A stretch of DNA of 21,356 nucleotides. Origin: DAOVFN01 sp964484305 (GTDB taxonomy: Archaea > Aenigmatarchaeota > Aenigmatarchaeia > QMZP01). The notes beneath the pieces were generated by a model that saw nothing but the letters and a program-made list of their open reading frames with translations, had not been told where the DNA came from and searched no databases. Of this stretch, positions 19,959-21,356 are shown in pieces (the first letter of the stretch is position 1; every line of letters starts with the position of its first letter). A program made the position numbers and the translations under genes. The stretch is from contig CAZAEI010000016.1 in NCBI GenBank assembly GCA_964484305.1, positions 1 through 21,356 on the forward strand, written 5' to 3'.

Positions 19959-20867
19959 ATGAAGGAAGAGGCCCTCGGGACGTTTCTCGCTATAATGACC
20001 GCCGTGGTGAGCGGTTTCGCCATTCCTGTCAACAAGATATTCGTGTCCGGGCTGGACCCTGTTGTATTCACGGCCGTGAGGGCCATCCTTATCGGCCTGA
20101 TATTCTTTGTCCTGGCCGGCTGCCAAAGGGGGTTTCGGTTCAGGAAACTCAACAGGGTCAGGTGGAGGTGGCTGCTCGCTATCGGGATAATCGGGGGCGG
20201 CCTGGGGTTCCTGCTCTATTTCTCGGGTCTCGAGCTCACAACATCAGGAAGGGCGGCCTTCCTTCACAAGACGCTTCCGATATATGTGACTGTCTTTGCC
20301 TACCTCTTCCTCAAGGAGAGGGTGACAAGGAAGCAGAACATGGCCCTGCTTGTCATGCTTGTGGGCATGGTCATCCTTCTCGCTGCCAGGATAGACCCCT
20401 CGGTCTTCTGGCAGGACCCCGTCCTTGGCGATGCCCTGGTCATCCTGGGGACGATATGCTGGGGCATTGAGAACACGATATCCAGGAAGGCCATGATAAA
20501 GGAGGAATCCAGCCTCGTGGTGTCATTCTCCAGGATGTTCTTTGGGGGGGCCTTCCTCTTCGGGGTTGCCCTCCTTATGGGCAGGCTCGATGTGCTCATG
20601 AACCTCACCCAGCAGCAGGCCGCGAGCATCATGATTTCCTCGGCCTTCCTGTTCGCCTACATACTGTTCTGGTACTCGGCCATAAGGCTGATTAACGTCT
20701 CCAAGGCCGTGCTGTTCCTCCTCCTGGCCCCTGTTATCAGCACCTGGGCCGGTGTTATCTGGTTCGGCGAGCCGGTCCCGCCCCTCCAGGTCCTGGGCTC
20801 TGCCCTCATACTGACCGGGGCGGCCCTCGCGGGAAGGATAAGAAGCGAGTTCTCTGATGAGGTCTAG
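19959..20867 (+). CDS. EamA/DMT-superfamily transporter
   Basis: This is a 302-residue, ten-helix membrane protein of the drug/metabolite transporter superfamily, built of two EamA repeats (~residues 5-140 and 150-290). The repeat ends carry family patterns such as T-V-F-A-Y-L-F-L-K-E-R-V-T (~100-112) and the matching G-V-I-W-F-G-E-P-V-P-P-L-Q-V-L-G-S-A-L-I-L-T-G in the second half, where the Glu and Gly-rich helix are typical. The substrate is unknown. It is convergent with the truncated surface-protein gene at 20885. Confidence 0.88.
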   Translation: MKEEALGTFLAIMTAVVSGFAIPVNKIFVSGLDPVVFTAVRAILIGLIFFVLAGCQRGFRFRKLNRVRWRWLLAIGIIGGGLGFLLYFSGLELTTSGRAAFLHKTLPIYVTVFAYLFLKERVTRKQNMALLVMLVGMVILLAARIDPSVFWQDPVLGDALVILGTICWGIENTISRKAMIKEESSLVVSFSRMFFGGAFLFGVALLMGRLDVLMNLTQQQAASIMISSAFLFAYILFWYSAIRLINVSKAVLFLLLAPVISTWAGVIWFGEPVPPLQVLGSALILTGAALAGRIRSEFSDEV

Positions 20868-20884
20868 CTGAGTGCCTAGAGGGT

Positions 20885-21356
20885 TTAGTTTAATTTGCAG
20901 CATCTGATTGTGTCAAGCTTTGATGCGTCATAGGCAGCATGAGTTGTCTGAACGCCCACCATGACATATCCAGCATCACAAAAAGTCCACTTGCTTCCAT
21001 AAGAACTCGGTGCTGTAGCATCTAGATTTATGCAATCATCACTCACGGTTGGCCAGCTGCTCTTTACCACACCGCCCAGTTTTATGTTGCCATCCACATT
21101 AACATCCGTAGAATTAACCGTGTCTGCAAGCAGCTCTGTTGTTCTAATATCTCCATCAGAGACTATCACATCCCCGCTGGAGACTTCTATATTCCCTCCG
21201 GAGACCTCTATATCCCCGCTGGGTACTGTGAAGCCACCTGTGAAGTCAATCTCCCCGATAGAGTGTCCGAAGTTGAGGGGGTCATTTGTACCATAGGCCA
21301 ATGCGTAGCTTATGCCCGCCACTATCGCTATCGCAATAAACAGGGAAAGGATATGC
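20885..21356 (-). CDS. surface protein, 5' end cut by window edge
   Basis: The frame runs from a stop at 20885 off the right edge. The visible N-terminal part includes a hydrophobic signal segment, I-L-S-L-F-I-A-I-A-I-V-A-G-I-S-Y-A, then Y-G-T-N-D-P-L-N-F-G-H-S-I-G-E-I-D-F, a lead I associate with uncultivated archaeal surface proteins. The middle is a beta-helix-like repeat (S-G-D-I-E-V-S-G-G-N-I-E-V-S-S-G-D-V), and the C-terminal domain has C-D-A-G-Y-V-M-V-G-V and D-T-I-R-C-C-K-L-N. The nearest in-frame start codon in the window (GTG 21322) lies inside the signal segment, so the true start is likely beyond the edge. The role is unknown; it is probably cell-envelope associated. Confidence 0.7.
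   Translation of the reverse strand, partial: HILSLFIAIAIVAGISYALAYGTNDPLNFGHSIGEIDFTGGFTVPSGDIEVSGGNIEVSSGDVIVSDGDIRTTELLADTVNSTDVNVDGNIKLGGVVKSSWPTVSDDCINLDATAPSSYGSKWTFCDAGYVMVGVQTTHAAYDASKLDTIRCCKLN

Overview
This window comes from an archaeal genome. The signs are start regions with GGTGA/AGGAG-type ribosome binding sites or leaderless starts 22-30 bases after an archaeal TATA box, heavy AGG/AGA (Arg) and ATA (Ile) codon use, and a complete membrane-bound [NiFe] hydrogenase operon in the Thermococcales mbhA-N gene order. Several small secreted or surface proteins resemble families I associate with uncultivated DPANN-type archaea. That placement is an inference, and no rRNA gene is present to test it.

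Positions 1-3780 hold small housekeeping and accessory genes: a coiled-coil protein, a phosphoribosyltransferase, a YbjQ-like protein, a TIGR00266/AIM24-like protein with a small membrane partner, an unlisted 47-residue membrane peptide, a glutaredoxin and an UlaG-like metallohydrolase. Positions 3780-5940 are a decayed, mobile-element-marked stretch. It has an ORF of unknown function broken by a 125-base structured repeat, and a 100-N scaffold gap whose two flanks are the same 55 bases, so the gap is probably artificial. It also has two secreted Cys-containing proteins (one apparently missing its N-terminus) and a likely IS200/IS605 transposase remnant between hairpins. A DUF1405-like membrane protein follows, divergent from the hydrogenase operon.

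Positions 6669-15277 are one operon: mbhA-H (Mrp-type Na+/H+ antiporter subunits), mbhI (linker), mbhJ/K/L (hydrogenase small, NuoC-like and large subunits), mbhM (NuoH-like) and mbhN (two [4Fe-4S] ferredoxin). All four Ni-binding cysteines of MbhL are present, so this is a hydrogenase (reduced ferredoxin to H2, coupled to ion pumping) and not the related sulfur reductase. Two extra genes are inserted, one between mbhL and mbhM (small membrane protein) and one between mbhM and mbhN (soluble protein). Almost all genes overlap. The only two real gaps, mbhF-mbhG and mbhJ-mbhK, both contain strong hairpins, and the first is a striking array of five palindromes sharing TGACA/TGTCA arms.

Positions 15278-19611 carry a Lys/Arg micro-ORF, a TRM11-like methyltransferase, a PPP-family phosphatase and hydrogenase maturation genes. 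These are a HycI-like endopeptidase, hypC with a duplicated leader, a larger protein that seems to carry a second HypC-like domain, and hypA, which sits directly behind the second copy of the 125-base repeat. No hypB, D, E or F is present. The window ends with a small hypothetical gene, an EamA-type transporter and a surface-protein gene cut by the window edge.
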